In this document: one piece after another, positions 18,520-28,089 of the stretch
Layout: every line of letters begins with the position of its first letter
How positions within the stretch are numbered: the first letter of the stretch is position 1
Assembly (NCBI RefSeq): GCF_024282095.1
Contig: NZ_JAMWZS010000017.1
Location: forward strand, 1 to 53,967
From: Nitrosomonas sp.
GTDB lineage: Bacteria; Pseudomonadota; Gammaproteobacteria; Burkholderiales; Nitrosomonadaceae
Length of the DNA stretch: 53,967 bases
Reading direction: 5' to 3'
The notes under the pieces: generated by a model
Databases searched by the model: none
The model's input: only the letters and a program-made list of their open reading frames with translations
Told to the model about the DNA's origin: nothing
Translations under genes and position numbers: made by a program

Positions 18520-19465
18520 CATTGCACAGTTATTTGAAGATAAAAAGGAAAAGCTTGGCTTAACCTGGATAGCCGGCCAGAGCGGCGGCACTATCGAGCT
18601 CAGCGATGAGGCGATCGAAAAATCCGCTCAAGGCATGATCGGCCACCTGAATTTTATTCATCCGGATTGGATTCAAGTCATCAGCAGCGATGAAATTCAT
18701 TATTTAAACAAACTCGAACCGGCTTCGCTTGAGAAGAAGCTGAATCAGCTGACGCACAGTAACTTGGCTTGTATCATTGTCGCAGATAATGCCGAGGCCC
18801 CTGTGTCCGTCTTTAACATGGCCAGTAGCTGTAATATTCCATTGTTGTGCTCGCCGTATCCTAGTCTGGAAATTATCTGGGTAATACGTACCTATTTAGG
18901 GAGTGTTCTGGCACCCTCCTGTAGCTTGCACGGCGTACTGCTGGATGTTCTGGGTATGGGCGTCATGATCACAGGCGAAAGCGGCGTGGGTAAAAGTGAA
19001 CTGGCCTTGGAGCTGATCAGCCGCGGTCATGGCTTGGTTGCTGACGATGTCGTGGAGTTACGCCGCATTGCGCCTGAAACATTGGAAGGCCGCTGTCCTC
19101 CGATGCTAAGGGATTATCTCGAAGTGCGGGGACTGGGCATGCTGAATATCCGTACAATTTTTGGCGAAACAGCGGTGCGGCGCCATAAGAATATGAAGTT
19201 GATCGTTCATCTACAAAATAGTGGTGGAACCGATACTAGCGTGTTGGAACGATTACCTTTGAGTAATCTGAATGAAAATATTATGAGCGTTGATATTCGT
19301 AAGGTCATTATTCCTGTGGCTGCCGGGCGGAATCTGGCGGTTCTGGTTGAGGCGGCAGTACGGAATTATGTCTTGCAATTACGCGGTATCGATAGCATGA
19401 AGGATTTTATCGAGCGCCATGAACAAGTCATGAATGGCGAGTCAGCAGACAAGAATCAAAAATAA
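18506..19465 (+). CDS. hprK: HPr kinase/phosphorylase
   Basis: The 319-residue protein has the HprK N-terminal domain, the conserved LHGVLLDVLG (141-150), Walker A GESGVGKS (157-164) and the C-terminal K/P-loop region with a conserved RRIAPE segment. It phosphorylates or dephosphorylates HPr on serine. The start at ATG 18506 lies within the end of ptsN; the longer frame from 18440 is rejected because its extra residues come from the ptsN overlap. In betaproteobacteria ptsN-hprK pairs form a regulatory PTS. No HPr or enzyme I gene is in the window. Confidence 0.92.
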   Translation: MSQISIAQLFEDKKEKLGLTWIAGQSGGTIELSDEAIEKSAQGMIGHLNFIHPDWIQVISSDEIHYLNKLEPASLEKKLNQLTHSNLACIIVADNAEAPVSVFNMASSCNIPLLCSPYPSLEIIWVIRTYLGSVLAPSCSLHGVLLDVLGMGVMITGESGVGKSELALELISRGHGLVADDVVELRRIAPETLEGRCPPMLRDYLEVRGLGMLNIRTIFGETAVRRHKNMKLIVHLQNSGGTDTSVLERLPLSNLNENIMSVDIRKVIIPVAAGRNLAVLVEAAVRNYVLQLRGIDSMKDFIERHEQVMNGESADKNQK

Positions 19466-19534
19466 CGCAATATTTGCAAAATATCTCCAAATCGTTCTTA
19501 ATGAGAGCGATTTCTTAGATTAACTCTGATTGAC

Positions 19535-20152
19535 ATGAAAAACCCCCAAACAATCACTCTGGCACTGACCGGTGCATCCGGAATGCCTTATGGTATCCGC
19601 TTGCTGGAGAAATTGTTGGCTGAGAATAAGCAGGTCTATCTGTTGTACTCACAAGTAGCGCAGATTGTCGCGCAGCAGGAAATGAAATTAGCCTTACCTT
19701 CTCGCGCTAAGGAAACCGAAATATTTTTTAATCAGTTATATCATTTGCCCGCAGGACAGCTACGTGTATTTGGCCGTGAAGAATGGTTCGCGCCAGTAGC
19801 CTCGGGTTCGAATCCTGCGGATGCCATGGTGATTTGTCCTTGCACGATGGGAACCCTGGCGGCGATTGCTGCAGGTATGAGCCAGAATTTGATCGAACGT
19901 GCGGCGGATGTGACATTAAAGGAAAATCGCCCGCTTATTATCGTGCCAAGAGAGACGCCGTTTTCTACAATTCACCTGGAAAACATGCTCAAGCTGGCAC
20001 GTAGTGGCGTAGTCATTCTAGCGGCGAATCCGGGTTTTTATCATCACCCGCAGACGATACAGGACATGGTGGATTTTGTTGTTGCCCGTGTTCTGGATCA
20101 TCTGGGTATCCAGCATACACTGATGCCTCGTTGGGGAACCGAAAACGACTAA
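19535..20152 (+). CDS. ubiX: Flavin prenyltransferase UbiX
   Basis: The 205-residue protein makes prenylated FMN, the cofactor of the decarboxylase UbiD in ubiquinone synthesis. Family blocks are LALTGASGMPYG at the N-terminus (flavin-binding), ICPCTMGTLAAIAAG, DVTLKENRPLIIVPRETPF and HLENMLKL. It follows hprK by 69 bp on the same strand and converges on the next minus-strand gene with an 18 bp gap and no obvious terminator. Confidence 0.93.
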   Translation: MKNPQTITLALTGASGMPYGIRLLEKLLAENKQVYLLYSQVAQIVAQQEMKLALPSRAKETEIFFNQLYHLPAGQLRVFGREEWFAPVASGSNPADAMVICPCTMGTLAAIAAGMSQNLIERAADVTLKENRPLIIVPRETPFSTIHLENMLKLARSGVVILAANPGFYHHPQTIQDMVDFVVARVLDHLGIQHTLMPRWGTEND

Positions 20153-20170
20153 TGCCAATAGGTTGAATAT

Positions 20171-20785
20171 CTATTCGGCAGAATCCTGAAGTGTGGCGAC
20201 AGGTGTGAGCGCATGGTTTTGGGTATGAAAAATGCCCGCTTCAGTTACCACATAATGCATCGCGATATCATGTGGTTGGGGATGAATATTTTCCAATCGC
20301 AGGATCTCAAAAGCGATCCCGATGGTTAATGGCTGCGGTTGATAAGTAGCCAGAGTACGATCAAAATACCCGCTACCATAGCCCAAACGATAGCCATGCC
20401 GATCAAACCCTACCATTGGAACAAGAACCGCATCAACCCTGACAGTTCTTGCCTCTGCAGGAACGGGGATATTATGAGCACCATTTTTCATGGGTGCGTC
20501 AGGCAGCCACTCACGAAAACAAAGCGGCTCATTTTTGTTAATGATTTCCGGTAATGCGAGCGTTGCTCCCTGTTGTCTAAAGTACTCAGCAATTAGCCGT
20601 GGGTCGTATTCGCCGCGGAACGGCCAATAAATTCCAATCGTCATTTTCTGAAGTTTGGGAAAACCTTGCTTAAGAAAATCAGAAATTAGTTGACTCCATT
20701 GCTGATGAACTTCATCCGATATGGCCTCGCGGGCTGCAATCAATTGCTTACGTTGATGTTTCCTCCATTCCGATAGATTTTCCAT
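20171..20785 (-). CDS. fau: 5-formyltetrahydrofolate cyclo-ligase
   Basis: The 204-residue protein belongs to the 5-FTHF cyclo-ligase family, which uses ATP to turn 5-formyl-THF into 5,10-methenyl-THF. It has the Arg/Lys-rich N-terminal helix, the central IYWPFRGEYDPR and the signature GYRLGYGSGYFDR near residue 130. It starts 15 bp after the mutY stop and is probably co-transcribed with it. Confidence 0.88.
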   Translation of the reverse strand: MENLSEWRKHQRKQLIAAREAISDEVHQQWSQLISDFLKQGFPKLQKMTIGIYWPFRGEYDPRLIAEYFRQQGATLALPEIINKNEPLCFREWLPDAPMKNGAHNIPVPAEARTVRVDAVLVPMVGFDRHGYRLGYGSGYFDRTLATYQPQPLTIGIAFEILRLENIHPQPHDIAMHYVVTEAGIFHTQNHALTPVATLQDSAE

Positions 20786-20800
20786 GGTTTTTATTTGAAC

Positions 20801-21871
20801 TCAGGTAGTAAGGGTACGGTTATCAGATAAGAAATTTTGTTTTAACAGTTTCCTGACAGGTGTCGGAATAGCTTGTTCAAGTGCGTCAGTTGGTTGAATC
20901 CAAATGAATTTATTGGATGGTACGAGAGTGTCTGAAATGACTTGCAGCAGCTGTGGATAAATGCGTAACTTGAAATGTGTAAATTGATGATCTAACGTTG
21001 GTAATTCAATGGGGGGCTGGACCTTGATGCCCCAATGGTGTTGACAATAAAGTGCAGCATCCGTCCTGGCTTCGATTTCGGGTAGACACCATAATTCTCC
21101 CCAGATACCTGAAGCGGGTCTTTTCTCTAAAAGTAATTTTTGATGTTGCATCAGCAGTAAGAAAACGGTTTCCTTTTGTGGTAAAGGTTTGCGCAATTTT
21201 TTTGTTGGTAATTGATCCACCCGGTTTTCTTTGTATGCAACACAGTGCTGCTGCAACGGGCAAGCCTGACAAAGAGGGGCGTGACGTGTACAAACGGTAG
21301 CGCCCAGATCCATCAATGCTTGTGTGTAAATTTCAATCTGACCGTCACGATAATGAACGGGTAACAATTCTTCAGCTTTGTTCCACAATAGGGCTTGTAT
21401 CTTACTGTCGCCCGGATAGCCTGTAATTCCAAAGCAGCGTGTGAAAATTCTCTTCACATTGCCGTCCAGAATAGCTTCGCGTTTGCCAAAAGCAAAAGCG
21501 GCTATGGCGGCAGCAGTTGAGCGTCCGATTCCCGGCAGTTGTTGGAGCGATGTTAAGGTATCCGGGAATTGTCCTTGATAATCTTGCATCAGGATGCGCG
21601 CAGCTTGATGTAAGTTGCGGGCACGTGAATAATAGCCAAGACCGCTCCAGAGTGCCAGTACCGCATCGAGAGGCGCCTGCGCCAGACTGCTGATCGTCGG
21701 GAATGCTTGCATGAAGCGCAGATAATAAGGAATGACCGTATTGACTTGCGTCTGCTGCAGCATAATCTCGGATAACCAGATAGCATAAGGATCCCGACTC
21801 CTTTGCCAAGGCAGATGATGGCGACCGTATTGCTTATGCCAATGCATTAACTGAGTTGCGATCAATGACAT
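20801..21871 (-). CDS. mutY: A/G-specific adenine glycosylase
   Basis: This 356-residue DNA repair enzyme removes adenine mispaired with 8-oxoguanine. It has the catalytic Glu in LSEIMLQQTQV, the helix-hairpin-helix LPGIGRSTAAAI followed by the catalytic Asp in ILDGNVKR, a 4Fe-4S loop C-x6-C-x2-C-x5-C beginning VCTRHAPLC, and a C-terminal NUDIX-like 8-oxoG recognition domain (about 225-345). Length and domain order are normal. Confidence 0.94.
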   Translation of the reverse strand: MSLIATQLMHWHKQYGRHHLPWQRSRDPYAIWLSEIMLQQTQVNTVIPYYLRFMQAFPTISSLAQAPLDAVLALWSGLGYYSRARNLHQAARILMQDYQGQFPDTLTSLQQLPGIGRSTAAAIAAFAFGKREAILDGNVKRIFTRCFGITGYPGDSKIQALLWNKAEELLPVHYRDGQIEIYTQALMDLGATVCTRHAPLCQACPLQQHCVAYKENRVDQLPTKKLRKPLPQKETVFLLLMQHQKLLLEKRPASGIWGELWCLPEIEARTDAALYCQHHWGIKVQPPIELPTLDHQFTHFKLRIYPQLLQVISDTLVPSNKFIWIQPTDALEQAIPTPVRKLLKQNFLSDNRTLTT

Positions 21872-22003
21872 CTTTGCACGCCTAAGTAAGCTGTTTTCAA
21901 AGAATGGAGTGGCGCATGAGTTTTTATCATTGTGGAGTAAAGCCTGAGCAACTGAGTTTACAATGTCAAGAGGGGAGCAATATGGATGGTTTTTGCAAAA
22001 AAG

Positions 22004-22258
22004 TTACTCAAAAACAACTTCATTAAATTTGGCATTGGGTGTCAGCACTTGCATTTTGGCAAGCTGGGTTAATTCAATGTGCTGTCTCGAACCGCAATCA
22101 ATGACTAAACATTCGCGTCTTTCAGGAGAATTAACGATATCAATGGCTTTGCCCTCAATGATCTGGTTATTTTTTAACATGAGCTTAAGCTGATAGCCAT
22201 ACATACAAGCTACTTCGACAAAATCATGAAGTTCACACGAGATTGCATCCTGAGTCAT
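22004..22258 (-). CDS. rof: Rho-binding antiterminator (Rof/YaeO family)
   Basis: An 84-residue protein resembling Rof/YaeO, which binds Rho and blocks its RNA binding. The pattern ISCELHDFVEVAC at the start, a central LKLMLKNNQIIEGKAID and the later ECLVIDC segment match the small seven-strand Sm-like fold of YaeO. It is a single gene between mutY and the plus-strand ynfA. Confidence is moderate because the family is short and divergent. Confidence 0.7.
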   Translation of the reverse strand: MTQDAISCELHDFVEVACMYGYQLKLMLKNNQIIEGKAIDIVNSPERRECLVIDCGSRQHIELTQLAKMQVLTPNAKFNEVVFE

Positions 22259-22403
22259 AGCGATAGATTCCTTTAAGTGGTATTAAGTAAGCATACTATA
22301 TACGATACCGGAAGCAAGATGGCAAGGCGGCATTAAACTGAGTTGCACTGACCGTCAAACAATTTTGTTGGGGTTATTTTCAATGTCATTTCAAAACTAA
22401 GTG

Positions 22404-22739
22404 ATGGAAATTCTAAAAACATTAGGCCTATTTACTGCTACTGCGCTTGCCGAGATAATTGGCTGTTACTTGCCCTATCTTTGGTTAAAGGAAGGAAAAT
22501 CTATCTGGCTGCTTCTGCCGGCAGCAATTAGCTTGGGCATATTTGTCTGGTTACTGACACTTCATCCTCAGGCTGCGGGTCGTGTCTATGCCGCATATGG
22601 CGGTGTTTACATTTGCGTGGCGCTGATGTGGTTGTGGGTGATTGACGCGGTTCGGCCAACCGTCACAGACTGGATTGGCGTACTGATTTGTTTAGCCGGT
22701 GCGATGGTAATTATGTACGGCAGGCAATTGGTTAGGTAA
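22404..22739 (+). CDS. YnfA/UPF0060 family small membrane protein
   Basis: A 111-residue protein with four hydrophobic segments and the family motifs [26 protein letters not shown] and a C-terminal GAMVIMYG. YnfA-type proteins resemble small multidrug transporters, but their substrate here is unknown. ATG 22404 is used; a GTG directly before it at 22401 is possible. The gene is alone between two minus-strand genes. Confidence 0.88.
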   Translation: MEILKTLGLFTATALAEIIGCYLPYLWLKEGKSIWLLLPAAISLGIFVWLLTLHPQAAGRVYAAYGGVYICVALMWLWVIDAVRPTVTDWIGVLICLAGAMVIMYGRQLVR

Positions 22740-22780
22740 GTAGAGAGGCGTAATAAATTGTGCCAAATCTCAGTTCCAAT

Positions 22781-23614
22781 TTAGCCTTCATGCTGCTTAT
22801 CAGCGCCTACGATGGTCATAATTTCCCATGCCTGCAAGTGCAAAAGTTTGGCTATTTCGTCATAATCATCAGGCAAAGCGGCATCATCCCAACCATTGGC
22901 AGAATGTCTGGCTAGATTGACAGCGAGGGTCACATTACGAACGCGCTGCAGGGTTGAGCTGTTGTCGTCCATCAGCGTAATTAACAGTTGTGGTAATTTC
23001 CATGTCACAGCGAGTTCCAGCTGCAATTGATTCAATGTGAATCCAAAAATGCTTTCTTGTGCGGTTGCACTGCGTATGGTTTTGTCTTGTTTCTGTAGGT
23101 TTCTGATCTGCAGCATTTCGTTGGGTGCAAAGCACCACATCAATATTTCCGCAATATCATGCAACAATGCTGCGACACGGATTTCTTCAAAATGTAAGTC
23201 GTGCAGGCGAACTGCCCAGTCAAACGCATAGGAAGAGGCAATATTTGAGCGATGAGCGGTTTTTAACAGATAAACGAGCGCACTCATGTTATTGCGTCCC
23301 AGGATTTCTTCCACCAGTGGTTTTGCAGAGACTTTATTTAATGTCGTTTCGAGTCCAAGCATCATGACAATCTGCTCGACCTCCACGACGTCATGTCCCT
23401 GATTGCGATGTTTATGCTGTTGCAAATAGCGTAGTAGCTTAACTGTCATAAGCGGATCATATTTCACAGCGTGGGCAATGCTGCGAGCGCTTAGGTGCTG
23501 CTCATCTTGTTCCAGGATGGCAAGATTACGTGCAGTTTGTTTTAAAACAGGAATTTCTGCGGTGGTAAGAAAATCTACCCATTCTGATAGTTTTCGCTGT
23601 TTTTGCGGTAGCAT
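22781..23614 (-). CDS. HDOD domain signalling protein
   Basis: This 277-residue protein has an HDOD domain over most of its length, with LLRYLQQHKHR near the N-terminus, AALLHDIAEILMWCF near 150 and a C-terminal helical region. HDOD proteins are HD-GYP relatives without intact catalytic residues and act in signalling and motility control. Its first line MLPQKQRKLSEWVDFL is typical of stand-alone HDOD proteins. No partner gene is evident nearby; a 144 bp gap separates it from trpC. Confidence 0.75.
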   Translation of the reverse strand: MLPQKQRKLSEWVDFLTTAEIPVLKQTARNLAILEQDEQHLSARSIAHAVKYDPLMTVKLLRYLQQHKHRNQGHDVVEVEQIVMMLGLETTLNKVSAKPLVEEILGRNNMSALVYLLKTAHRSNIASSYAFDWAVRLHDLHFEEIRVAALLHDIAEILMWCFAPNEMLQIRNLQKQDKTIRSATAQESIFGFTLNQLQLELAVTWKLPQLLITLMDDNSSTLQRVRNVTLAVNLARHSANGWDDAALPDDYDEIAKLLHLQAWEIMTIVGADKQHEG

Positions 23615-23758
23615 GCTGAGCTCCTGATTTAAGGTGTCGTGCAGTTTCCTACGACATTTCTTTATAAATTTTTAGGAAACAACAAGCTATCTACTTTCAG
23701 TTACTCAATCAGAAATGTGTTTTTGCGGGAGTTCGTGCTAAAACCATGCAGCAATGAA

Positions 23759-24613
23759 TCACGAAAATAATCGTTCTAGTTCAATGCCTGGATCTTCAGC
23801 GCGCATGAAAGCTTCGCCGACAAGAAATGCATTCACCTGGTTGTTGCGCATCAATGCAACATCTGCGGGGTGATGTATACCGCTTTCCGTGACAACGATT
23901 CGATGAGATGGAATTTTATGCAGTAATTCCAATGTCGTGGTTAGCGATGTTTCAAAAGTCCGTAAGTTACGGTTATTAATGCCTATTAGCGGTGTGGCAA
24001 GTTGCAGTGCCAGATCCAGTTCTGCCGCATCATGAACTTCCACCAGCACAGCCATGCCCAGTGAATTGGCCAGTTCTTCAAGTTTCAGCATTTGCACCAA
24101 AGGCTTGGCGCCGGATTCACGGCTATCGTGTTCTAACAAAAAAGCACTGACTATCAGCAAAATACAATCCGCATTCATGGCACGCGCTTCAGCAATCTGA
24201 TATGCGTCAAGAATGAAATCCTTACGCAAAACCGGAAGCTGGCACGCGGCGCGTGCTGCTTGTAAATACTCGGGGCTGCCCATGAAAAATTGTTTATCCG
24301 TCAATACCGATAGGCAGGCTGCGCCATGCCGCGCGTAAGTTTTGGCGATTTCGGCCGGTAAAAATTCAAACGATTGCGCATTTGCTCCGGATGAACGTCC
24401 ACGCAAGATGCCTTTGCTGGGACTGGCTTGTTTGATCTCGGCAATCACAGCCGATTGCCCCGCATCGATTTTGTTACGAATCGCTGCGATAAAATCACGT
24501 GGAGGGAGCGCTGATTGGGCTTCCTGAAGTAATAGTGAATAGCATTTTGATGCTTTGGCGGCAGCAATTTCTTGTTTCTTGACAGTAAGAATTTTTCTCA
24601 GAATATCGGACAT
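23759..24613 (-). CDS. trpC: Indole-3-glycerol phosphate synthase
   Basis: A 284-residue TIM-barrel enzyme of tryptophan synthesis. Motifs: [16 protein letters not shown] near 57-72, [43 protein letters not shown] and VTESGI. It closes the ring of carboxyphenylaminodeoxyribulose phosphate. ATG 24613 is chosen; the longer frame would extend back into trpD, whose stop ends one base away. It is the last gene of trpG-trpD-trpC. Confidence 0.95.
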   Translation of the reverse strand: MSDILRKILTVKKQEIAAAKASKCYSLLLQEAQSALPPRDFIAAIRNKIDAGQSAVIAEIKQASPSKGILRGRSSGANAQSFEFLPAEIAKTYARHGAACLSVLTDKQFFMGSPEYLQAARAACQLPVLRKDFILDAYQIAEARAMNADCILLIVSAFLLEHDSRESGAKPLVQMLKLEELANSLGMAVLVEVHDAAELDLALQLATPLIGINNRNLRTFETSLTTTLELLHKIPSHRIVVTESGIHHPADVALMRNNQVNAFLVGEAFMRAEDPGIELERLFS

Positions 24614-24614
24614 G

Positions 24615-25646
24615 TTATTTTTCAGCAGAAATTTTTTGAGTGAACGCCACGAGTTCATGCAGTTTCTTGAATGCCGCACCGCTTTCAATAGCTTGCTGCG
24701 CTGTTTTTATGCCCTGTTCAAGCGTGTCCACAATACCGGCCGCATAAATAGCGGCGCCGGCGTTGAGTAAAACGATATCACGAGCAGGGCCGGCGACATT
24801 TTCCAACACGGAAAGCAGCATTGTTTTGGCATGCGCGCTGTCCGTAACCTGAATCGCTTCGATTGAAGATGTTGTAAGATTAAAATCTTCCGGCCGGATG
24901 GTATAAGTCTCTACCTTGCCGTTTTTCAATTCACTGACATGTGTTTCACCGGTTATTGTAATTTCATCCAATCCATCGTGTCCGTTGACTATCAACACAT
25001 GTTGACTGCCCAGTCGCTGCAGCACATGCGCCAACGTTTTAACCAGATCGCGATTAAATACACCGAGTACTTGCCGTTTGGCGCCGGCAGGATTGGTGAG
25101 CGGTCCGAGGATGTTGAATAATGTTTTGACACCGAGTTCGCGCCGTACTGGCGCGGCGTGTTTCATGGCAGCGTGATAATTGGGAGCAAACATAAAACCG
25201 ACACCGATTTCACTGATGCTCTGTGCAACTTGTTGCGGTGTTTGATTCAAATTAACATCGAGCGCTTCAAGGACGTCAGCGCTACCTGATTTGCTTGAAA
25301 CTGATCTGCCGCCATGCTTGGCGACGCGCGCCCCCGCAGCTGCGGCAACGAATGCCGACGCCGTTGAAATATTGAATGTGTGTAATGAATCTCCGCCTGT
25401 GCCACAGGTATCGACCAGATGAGCGCTATCGGGAATTTCAACCTTGGTTGCCAATTCACGCATGACTTCGGCAGCTGCGGCTATTTCTCCGATGGTTTCT
25501 GTTTTTACCCGGAGACCGATGATGATTGCAGCGATAAGAACGGGTGAGAGTTTCCCTTGCATGATTTGCCGCATTAGGGACACCATTTCATCGTGCGGTA
25601 TTTCTTGATGCGCAATAATACGGTGCAGTGCTTCTTGTGGAGTCAT
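24615..25646 (-). CDS. trpD: Anthranilate phosphoribosyltransferase
   Basis: The 343-residue enzyme couples anthranilate with PRPP. Family motifs are [16 protein letters not shown] near 78-93, [22 protein letters not shown]-like, [19 protein letters not shown] and [11 protein letters not shown]. It sits between trpG (9 bp upstream) and trpC (1 bp downstream), so the three are one transcription unit. Confidence 0.96.
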   Translation of the reverse strand: MTPQEALHRIIAHQEIPHDEMVSLMRQIMQGKLSPVLIAAIIIGLRVKTETIGEIAAAAEVMRELATKVEIPDSAHLVDTCGTGGDSLHTFNISTASAFVAAAAGARVAKHGGRSVSSKSGSADVLEALDVNLNQTPQQVAQSISEIGVGFMFAPNYHAAMKHAAPVRRELGVKTLFNILGPLTNPAGAKRQVLGVFNRDLVKTLAHVLQRLGSQHVLIVNGHDGLDEITITGETHVSELKNGKVETYTIRPEDFNLTTSSIEAIQVTDSAHAKTMLLSVLENVAGPARDIVLLNAGAAIYAAGIVDTLEQGIKTAQQAIESGAAFKKLHELVAFTQKISAEK

Positions 25647-25655
25647 TGCGTGACC

Positions 25656-26237
25656 TTATTCAGCCTGATTTACAGATCGGTTAAGAAAATTTTCGAGCAT
25701 TTGATGTCCATGCTCGCTCAAAATGGATTCGGGATGAAATTGGATACCTTCGATGGCCAGTGTTTTATGGCGTATCCCCATAATTTCACCGTCTTCGGTC
25801 CATGCTGTAATTTCAAGACAATCGGGTAATGTCGAACGCTCGATGACCAGTGAGTGATAGCGAGTCGCGATAAAAGGGTTTGGCAAATCCCGAAAAACAC
25901 CCTGATTATGATGAAAAATTGGCGAAGTCTTGCCATGCATCAATTGTTTTGCATGAATAATCCGTCCGCCGAATGCTTGCCCGATACTTTGATGCCCCAG
26001 GCAAACCCCCAAAACCGGAATATCCCGGCTGAACTGGTTAATCACTGACAGCGATACTCCCGCCTCATTGGGCGTGCAGGGGCCGGGAGAAATGACTATT
26101 CGTTCGGGGTTGAGTTGCGAAATTTTATCCAGGGTAATTTCATCATTCCGGTATACAACAACGTGTTCGCCCAATTCAGAGAAATATTGCACCAAGTTGT
26201 AGGTAAAGGAGTCGTAGTTATCAATCATTAGCAACAT
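25656..26237 (-). CDS. trpG: Anthranilate synthase glutamine amidotransferase component
   Basis: A 193-residue class I glutamine amidotransferase with the oxyanion strand [13 protein letters not shown], catalytic Cys79 in [16 protein letters not shown] and the His/Glu pair in IQFHPESIL near 170. It supplies ammonia to TrpE. trpE is not adjacent: upstream is a divergent gap before rpsF. It may also serve aminodeoxychorismate synthase (PabA), which is very similar. Confidence 0.93.
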   Translation of the reverse strand: MLLMIDNYDSFTYNLVQYFSELGEHVVVYRNDEITLDKISQLNPERIVISPGPCTPNEAGVSLSVINQFSRDIPVLGVCLGHQSIGQAFGGRIIHAKQLMHGKTSPIFHHNQGVFRDLPNPFIATRYHSLVIERSTLPDCLEITAWTEDGEIMGIRHKTLAIEGIQFHPESILSEHGHQMLENFLNRSVNQAE

Positions 26238-26373
26238 ATTTTGTTAACACTTTGTTTGTACATGCTATTGTTAAAATTTTCGTGAGAAAGATTATATCAA
26301 ATGATGGGTGGTCAAATTAAACGAATAAATTTTACCAGTTCAATGATAATGCTAATAATATAATCACAATTAT

Positions 26374-26402
26374 TTGAACATTATTTGATATTGCCTTATT
26401 AA
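26374..26402 (+). promoter_or_regulatory. Candidate promoter for the rpsF operon
   Basis: TTGAAC at 26374-26379 and TATTAA at 26397-26402 are separated by 17 bp, a fair sigma-70 match. A second -10-like TATAAT at 26359-26364 has no good -35. Both lie in the AT-rich 245 bp divergent gap between trpG and rpsF. Confidence 0.4.
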
Positions 26403-26431
26403 TTCAGTAAAATTACACGGTTTTAAACCTT

Positions 26432-26464
26432 GTCTCACCATGATTATCTCAATTGATGGGAGAC
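26432..26464 (+). promoter_or_regulatory. Hairpin in rpsF leader, possible S6:S18 autoregulatory site
   Basis: GTCTCACCAT (26432-26441) pairs with ATGGGAGAC (26456-26464) with one bulged A, giving a nine-pair stem 8 bp before the ribosome binding site of rpsF (AAAGGA at 26473-26478). Leaders of rpsF operons in many bacteria carry an S6:S18-binding stem that represses the operon. The position fits, but I do not see the diagnostic CCG bulge clearly, so the identity is tentative. Confidence 0.4.
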
Positions 26465-26482
26465 TTTACCCAAAAGGAATTT

Positions 26483-26890
26483 ATGCGACACTACGAAATA
26501 GTTTTTATTGTTCATCCTGATCAAAGTGAACAAGTGCCAGCAATGATCGAACGTTATCGTGGTATTGTTACTACAAAGAACGGCAAAATTCATCGTATGG
26601 AAGATTGGGGGCGCCGCCAACTTGCCTATCTGATTCAGAAAGTTCATAAGGCGCACTATGTGTTAATGAATATCGAGTGTGATCAAGAGACCTTGGATGA
26701 CTTGGATCATGCGTTCAAATTCAATGATGCTATTCTGCGTCATTTAACCATTAAAACAAAAGGGCCTGTCACAGAACCATCACCCATGATGCGCCAAGAG
26801 GAAAGATCGAGTGCCGCAGGCTTGCACACTGCGGATGTAAGCGCTGAGGAGTCCGATGATACGCCGGAAGAATCCAGCGCCTCTGCGTAG
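26483..26890 (+). CDS. rpsF: 30S ribosomal protein S6
   Basis: The 135-residue S6 begins [17 protein letters not shown] and has the usual [12 protein letters not shown] and [11 protein letters not shown] segments, then a low-complexity acidic tail rich in Ser and Glu (about 100-135), as in many proteobacterial S6 proteins. ATG 26483 has an AAAGGA site; the upstream in-frame ATG at 26453 lies inside the leader hairpin and is rejected. Confidence 0.96.
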   Translation: MRHYEIVFIVHPDQSEQVPAMIERYRGIVTTKNGKIHRMEDWGRRQLAYLIQKVHKAHYVLMNIECDQETLDDLDHAFKFNDAILRHLTIKTKGPVTEPSPMMRQEERSSAAGLHTADVSAEESDDTPEESSASA

Positions 26891-26896
26891 ACTGTA

Positions 26897-27199
26897 TTGC
26901 AATTGGAATGTAACCAAACAATCATTTGTGGAAAAATTGCCAAACTAGGCATTTTGCGTTACACGCCTGCCGGTATTGCCGTTATCGAGTTCACAGTCAA
27001 GCATGTATCTCGACAAAAGGAAGCTGGTGTAGCTCGACAAATAATATTGGATATTCTTGCAGTAGCATTGGGACAATTGGCTTTGACTGTTGCCGGATTT
27101 AAGCTTGACAGTACGGTTAAACTCATTGGGTTTCTCAATAGAAAAAGTCATATGAATCAACAGTTGGTATTGCATACCGATCATATCGAACTTATTTAA
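26897..27199 (+). CDS. priB: Primosomal replication protein N (PriB)
   Basis: A small OB-fold protein of about 100 residues that helps restart stalled forks through PriA and SSB-like DNA binding. [13 protein letters not shown] and [19 protein letters not shown] are characteristic, and the place between rpsF and rpsR is diagnostic. No ATG exists near the N-terminus, so it must start at TTG 26897 or TTG 26903; neither has a clear Shine-Dalgarno sequence, and coupling to rpsF termination 6 bp upstream is likely. Confidence 0.88.
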   Translation: MQLECNQTIICGKIAKLGILRYTPAGIAVIEFTVKHVSRQKEAGVARQIILDILAVALGQLALTVAGFKLDSTVKLIGFLNRKSHMNQQLVLHTDHIELI

Positions 27200-27218
27200 T
27201 CAGATAATAGGAATTAAA

Positions 27219-27500
27219 ATGACACGTTTTACAAGACGTAAAGACAGTAAAGACAAAGAAAGAGAGAAAAAAGCCAATCGTCCTTTGTTTAAGCGCAAAA
27301 AGTTTTGTCGTTTTACTGCGGAAGGCATAAAGAATGTTGATTATAAAGACATTGAAATCTTAAAAGACTTTATTAGTGAGAATGGCAAGATAATTCCAGC
27401 GCGCATAACCGGAACAAGCGCTTTTTATCAGCGCCAGCTCAGTACAGCAGTGGAATATGCTCGTTTTCTGGCACTATTGCCTTATACTGATCAGCACTAA
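27219..27500 (+). CDS. rpsR: 30S ribosomal protein S18
   Basis: The 93-residue S18 has the core [22 protein letters not shown] and [13 protein letters not shown], with a basic N-terminal extension of about 20 residues rich in Lys, Arg and Glu compared with the 75-residue E. coli protein. It pairs with S6 on the platform of the 30S subunit. It is 19 bp after priB. Confidence 0.95.
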   Translation: MTRFTRRKDSKDKEREKKANRPLFKRKKFCRFTAEGIKNVDYKDIEILKDFISENGKIIPARITGTSAFYQRQLSTAVEYARFLALLPYTDQH

Positions 27501-27511
27501 GGAGTCATGAT

Positions 27512-27967
27512 ATGCAAATCATTTTGATGGAAAAAGTTACTAATTTGGGGCAATTGGGTGACATTGTGAATGTCAAAAGCGGTTTTGCGCGTAATTATCT
27601 GATCCCTCAAGGAAAAGCAAAACGTGCAACCGAACAGGCGATTGCAGAGTTTCAATCTAAACGCGCCGAGCTTGAGAAGATTCAAGCGGCATCGTTAGCA
27701 GCTGCTCAGGCTATTGCTGATAAATTGGATGGATTGTTAGTACAGATTACCCAAAAAACCGGCAATGACGGCAAGTTATTTGGTTCAGTCACCAATGCAA
27801 ATATTGCTGAAGCGCTTGCTGTTCAAGGTTTTGTCATTGAAAGATCAATGATTCGCATGCCGAATGGGCCGCTGAAACAAGTTGGGGATTACCCGCTTAC
27901 CGTTGCGCTGTACAGTGATGTTTCAGCAAGTATTACTGTCTCTGTGTTAGGCGAAGCAATGGTTTGA
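27512..27967 (+). CDS. rplI: 50S ribosomal protein L9
   Basis: The 151-residue L9 begins [24 protein letters not shown], with the [13 protein letters not shown] segment, the long connecting helix and the C-terminal 23S rRNA-binding domain ([16 protein letters not shown]). It lies 11 bp after rpsR with an AAGGAG site, and a terminator follows. Confidence 0.97.
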   Translation: MQIILMEKVTNLGQLGDIVNVKSGFARNYLIPQGKAKRATEQAIAEFQSKRAELEKIQAASLAAAQAIADKLDGLLVQITQKTGNDGKLFGSVTNANIAEALAVQGFVIERSMIRMPNGPLKQVGDYPLTVALYSDVSASITVSVLGEAMV

Positions 27968-27998
27968 TAGTTATAAAAAACTCTCAGAGAAAATGCTT

Positions 27999-28027
27999 AA
28001 AAAGGACTATTCACATAGTCCTTTTTT
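27999..28027 (+). terminator. Rho-independent terminator after rplI
   Basis: AAAAAGGACTA (27999-28009) and TAGTCCTTTTTT (28016-28027) form a stem with a 6 nt loop that ends in a run of six T, 31 bp after the rplI stop. It ends the ribosomal operon and leaves dnaB to its own promoter. Confidence 0.88.
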
Positions 28028-28089
28028 ATTTGGAATTCAGCAGATGATAGAATTAAACATTAACCACTTGTGTTCCTAAATGGATATCC

